The notes beneath the pieces are model-generated. The model worked only from the letters and a program-made list of their open reading frames with translations, had not been told where the DNA came from and did no database searches. 64,000 nt of DNA from JAVJST01 sp965229715 (lineage in GTDB: Bacteria > Pseudomonadota > Alphaproteobacteria > Rhodospirillales > Casp-alpha2): positions 992,001 to 1,056,000 of the forward strand of contig CBDDJL010000002.1 of the NCBI GenBank assembly GCA_965229715.1. Direction: 5' to 3'. Positions within the stretch are counted from its first letter, which is position 1, and each line of letters starts with the position of its first letter. The position numbers were made by a program, and so were the translations under genes. Of this stretch, positions 61,219 through 64,000 are shown in pieces.

Positions 61219-62507
61219 TCGAGGGCAGCCGAAAGCCAAAAGTCTCGTTGGCGACATTGCAACGAATCGAGGGCATTCTAGGTAACATAGTTTGCGCGTT
61301 ATTACACGGACCCGCCAAACTGATTCCCGGTCCCGGCGACACCACGCCGGAGCAGGTGAAAAAGATCCTCGTCATAAAATTTTTCGGCATCGGCAGTCTC
61401 GTGCTGGCGACGCCGCTTCTCAGGCGAATCCACGAAGTTTTCCCGAATGCCGAGGTTCATTTCCTCACGTTGTCGAGCAATCGGGAGATCGTCGGCATGA
61501 TCGAGGGCATCGACGAGCCGGTTTTCGTCGATCTCGGCCGCAACACGGTGACTGCGATACTGGCATTCATGGGCTGTCTTTCCGCGGTGTTTCGCCGCCG
61601 CTACGAGGTCGTGATCGATCTCGAGTTCTTTACCCAGGCATCGGCGGTGGTGTCGTTTGCGTCGTTTTCGCCAATCCGTGTGGGGTTCCACTCGCGCGGC
61701 GTCTATCGGGGTGGAATCCAGACCCACCGCGTACCGTTCAATCCTTACTGGCATGTGACGCGGAACTTCCTGAACGCACTCGAACCGTTCGATCCGGCAC
61801 TGCCGCCGGCGGCGCCCAAACCGCATCTCGTCGTCGACCGCGAGCCGACACCCCCGGTCCGGGACTTGCTGGACGAACTCGGCGACAATGCAGAACGGTA
61901 CATCGTCATAAACGTCAATGCCGGCGCACTCGTTTACGAACGCCGCTGGATGCCGGAGCGATTCGCCGAACTCGCAGCGCGTTTGAGTAAGTCCTACGGC
62001 GTGACCTGCGTCTTCGTCGGCGCGCCGACCGAGGTTGACTACACGACGCGGATTGCCGAAGCGGCGACAGGCGAAGGGGCCGATGTCGTCAATGCCGCGG
62101 GCCGGCTCGACCTCAATGGACTGGCGCAAATTTTTGCGCGGAGCCTGATGATCGTGACGAACGACTCGGGCCCGTTGCATATCGCCTCCGCGATCGGATG
62201 TCCGGTGGCCGGACTGTTCGGTCCGGAAACGCCCGTGCTATACGGCCCGATGAGCAAGAACAGCGTTGCTCTGTTCAGCGGGCGCGGTTGTTCGCCGTGC
62301 ATCAACGTCGAGCACGGTAAACGGTTCCATTGCTGGCACCCTTCGCGGCTCTGTCTTGAGGATATCTCCGTGGATCAAGCGTTCGCGTCGATCGAGTCGT
62401 CGTTCGGCGCTTCGCTGGCGTCCGGCGACGATCGCATGAAATCCGTCAACAGCGATGCGGCAGTCAGCAAGATAACGAATGCAAGCGGGTCGAACACCAC
62501 CGTGTAA
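61209..62507 (+). CDS. GT9-family (heptosyltransferase-like) glycosyltransferase
   Basis: 432 aa. GT-B fold of the ADP-heptose:LPS heptosyltransferase family: KKILVIKFFGIGSLVLATPL with the flexible loop, VINVNAGALVYERRWMPERF, TNDSGPLHIASAIGCPVAGLF and a Cys-rich end (GCSPC, CWHPSRLC). Residues 1-50 form an extra N-terminal part. It may build LPS core or another surface glycan. ATG 61209 follows GGAACGAG. The last 133 bases overlap the convergent membrane-protein gene, giving this protein a Ser/Asn-rich tail. Confidence 0.88.
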   Translation: MRSFEGSRKPKVSLATLQRIEGILGNIVCALLHGPAKLIPGPGDTTPEQVKKILVIKFFGIGSLVLATPLLRRIHEVFPNAEVHFLTLSSNREIVGMIEGIDEPVFVDLGRNTVTAILAFMGCLSAVFRRRYEVVIDLEFFTQASAVVSFASFSPIRVGFHSRGVYRGGIQTHRVPFNPYWHVTRNFLNALEPFDPALPPAAPKPHLVVDREPTPPVRDLLDELGDNAERYIVINVNAGALVYERRWMPERFAELAARLSKSYGVTCVFVGAPTEVDYTTRIAEAATGEGADVVNAAGRLDLNGLAQIFARSLMIVTNDSGPLHIASAIGCPVAGLFGPETPVLYGPMSKNSVALFSGRGCSPCINVEHGKRFHCWHPSRLCLEDISVDQAFASIESSFGASLASGDDRMKSVNSDAAVSKITNASGSNTTV

Positions 62508-63946
62508 CGCGCGAACGAGGCGTTGCCGAGGCTCATGATTGCGTAACCTGCCTGAAAGACAAGGGCGGTATAGATCAACGACCGGGCCGTGTCGTTGTGT
62601 CGCCACCGATGCCGCGTCAATGCCCAGGCGGCGAAACACGAGGCCAAAAGAACGCCGTAAGCGAGGGTGATCTGGAACGCGCTGACCGCCAGTCTCGGCA
62701 CCTCGATCGCGTGAAGCCCGGCTGTCGCATGAACGGCGGCCGTTCGCGCATCGTCCCGAAAGTACCCGGCGTCGAGGAACGGTGTCAGCCGGGTCTCGAA
62801 TTCGTCGAAAACGGCACGGCCGAGATCGAGGCATCGGGGATAGTGGATCGAGACCGGTACGCGGACGGGTAGTGTATTGTGAACGTTGGCGATGTAATTG
62901 GCGGTGACGATTTCGAGGAAACCAAGTGGATTGTTCCGGATCGCCGATAGCGCCAGCGAACCGGCGACGTCGGCAATGCGTGGATCGGTCTCGTCGGTGA
63001 CGTGAGCTGGCTCGGCAAGACCGAGGTGGTCCCGGACGGCGGGCAGGATCTCCAGATAGATGGCCCCGACCGTGGTCAGCGCTTGGGCGTGGGCAACTTC
63101 GAATGGCCAGCCGCGGTCGTCGAAGCGGCCGAAATCACGGGCGTAGTGTTCAAGGCTTGGCGCGAGGTCGCGTACGAGCGCCGGATACCTGCTCGGCATC
63201 TCGGGATCGAACAACGGCGCGGCGTTCCCGGCCATCGATATGCCCCCGAAACGGTGCAGACCGAAAAAGCCGAACGTCCGGTCATTGTATGTCGCCTGGA
63301 TGCCACAGAGGACGACGACCGGGATAAGAACCCATGCGGCGCACATGGGACGGCGCCCGCGGATCAGCCAGAACAGCACCGGCAGGCCGGCAAGAAACGA
63401 GATTCCGTTCGGCCGAACGAGGATCAGGAGCGCGAGCGTTACGCCCGCGGCAAGCGCGACCTTGAGATCCGCTTGCTTCAGCAGCGACAAGCAGGCCGAA
63501 AGATGAAGGCAGGCGAGAGCGACGAACAGGGCTTCTGTCATCGCCTGGGTTGCCAGGATCAGGATCGCCGCACTCGAAGCCGGGAGGATCATCGCGAAAA
63601 GCCCGATCCAGGGGCGGCCCGTCACGCTGCGCAACGTCCAGCCGACCACAACGAACGACGCCAACATCAGGTTAAGCTGAGCCGGCGGCAGCCATGTCAG
63701 GTCGCCGCCCATCGCCATGATTGCGTGGATGAAGATCATGTATCCGCTCGAACGCAGAGGGTTGGGACTCAAATAGCCGATTGTGTCGGGCTCGATGCAG
63801 ACGACAGCGGGTAGCGCGAGAAACATTCCGGCATTGACGGCGATGACGGCCAAACCCGCGGTCATCCAGAAGGCGCGGGGCGTTTCGAGAGCTTGCAGGG
63901 CGCGGGAGAACGTCGCCGGAGTAACGGGGCCTTTCCGGCCGGTCAC
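62375..63946 (-). CDS. Multi-spanning membrane protein, GT-C-like, possibly partial
   Basis: At least 523 aa with about 10-11 transmembrane helices. An early loop after TM1 (ALPAVVCIEPDTIGYLSPNPL) and a large extracytoplasmic loop (about 235-390) give the outline of GT-C/ArnT- or PMT-like glycosyltransferases, but I see no definitive catalytic motif. The GTG at 63946 is a possible start; however, the frame stays open to the window edge (63947-64000), so the true N-terminus may lie outside. It converges with and overlaps the GT9 gene by 133 bases. Confidence 0.7.
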   Translation of the reverse strand: MTGRKGPVTPATFSRALQALETPRAFWMTAGLAVIAVNAGMFLALPAVVCIEPDTIGYLSPNPLRSSGYMIFIHAIMAMGGDLTWLPPAQLNLMLASFVVVGWTLRSVTGRPWIGLFAMILPASSAAILILATQAMTEALFVALACLHLSACLSLLKQADLKVALAAGVTLALLILVRPNGISFLAGLPVLFWLIRGRRPMCAAWVLIPVVVLCGIQATYNDRTFGFFGLHRFGGISMAGNAAPLFDPEMPSRYPALVRDLAPSLEHYARDFGRFDDRGWPFEVAHAQALTTVGAIYLEILPAVRDHLGLAEPAHVTDETDPRIADVAGSLALSAIRNNPLGFLEIVTANYIANVHNTLPVRVPVSIHYPRCLDLGRAVFDEFETRLTPFLDAGYFRDDARTAAVHATAGLHAIEVPRLAVSAFQITLAYGVLLASCFAAWALTRHRWRHNDTARSLIYTALVFQAGYAIMSLGNASFARYTVVFDPLAFVILLTAASLLTDFMRSSPDASEAPNDDSIDANA

Positions 63947-64000
63947 GTGTCGGCGTGCGAGCGCCGCGATGAAAGTAGCGCTTAGTCCCGCCGCTGCGGT

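Overview
The window is about 64 kb of GC-rich (roughly 63-66 %), densely coded chromosome. It most resembles a free-living, probably marine alphaproteobacterium of the Rhodospirillales type. The evidence is the conserved ffh-rpsP-rimM-trmD-rplS run continuing directly into leuC-leuD, a complete system I cytochrome c maturation operon (ccmABCDEFGHI), an alphaproteobacterial-type flagellin, and frequent 4-base ATGA overlaps. I see no rRNA, tRNA, phage, insertion sequence or CRISPR array. The genus cannot be named from this sequence alone.

Layout. 1-5.9 kb (minus): SRP/ribosome/leucine operon. 6.1-11.9 kb: an Fe-S protein, small unknowns, then dapF-mtaB-ftsY-DMT exporter (plus). 11.9-16.2 kb: PAS histidine kinase, DUF924 and DUF2141 proteins, a membrane ClpP-fold protein and a small motility-type protein. 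16.3-21.2 kb: HAMP receptor-like protein, pgk, a PLP dehydratase, and a receiver protein with Glu at the phosphorylation site. 21.4-23.5 kb: DUF2141, sterol desaturase-like hydroxylase and a divergent TetR. 23.5-30.4 kb (minus): ccm operon. 30.5-36.1 kb (minus): YHS protein, AraC regulator, and an MFS carrier between two creatinase-fold (M24) hydrolases, one of them like ectoine hydrolase. A compact multi-hairpin RNA candidate lies upstream of this group. 36.5-48.4 kb: PAS protein, sodium:solute symporter, alpha/beta hydrolase, acnA, small proteins, an unusual folD, DUF6614-like and DUF1638 proteins, an AAC(3)-I-like acetyltransferase and a CmcJ-like oxidoreductase. 48.5-56.9 kb (plus): cell-wall hydrolase, amidohydrolase, PuuB-like FAD oxidase plus aldehyde dehydrogenase, then a glycosyltransferase-cupin-cupin-AmgK operon. 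57-64 kb: an orphan flagellin with a giant Ala-Ser-Val-Gln repeat insert, a solute-binding protein, a B12-type radical SAM protein, a GT9 glycosyltransferase and a multi-spanning membrane protein cut by, or reaching, the window edge.

How the parts fit. The housekeeping blocks (SRP targeting, translation, leucine, lysine/peptidoglycan, haem-cytochrome assembly, TCA, glycolysis) are ordinary. The accessory blocks suggest scavenging of amines and compatible solutes (two creatinase-fold hydrolases with a carrier, FAD amine oxidase with aldehyde dehydrogenase, sodium symporter) and surface or flagellar modification (repeat flagellin, GT1, GT9).

The most unusual signals are five. (1) The flagellin insert of about 375 residues follows a six-residue pattern matching the left-handed beta-helix rule. 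(2) A minus-strand RNA candidate has four hairpins, several C/U-rich loops and an intrinsic terminator. (3) A two-hairpin palindromic element is present three times, and two copies supply the stop codon of the adjacent gene. (4) A FolD homologue lacks the catalytic lysine. (5) A receiver protein has Glu in place of the phospho-accepting Asp.
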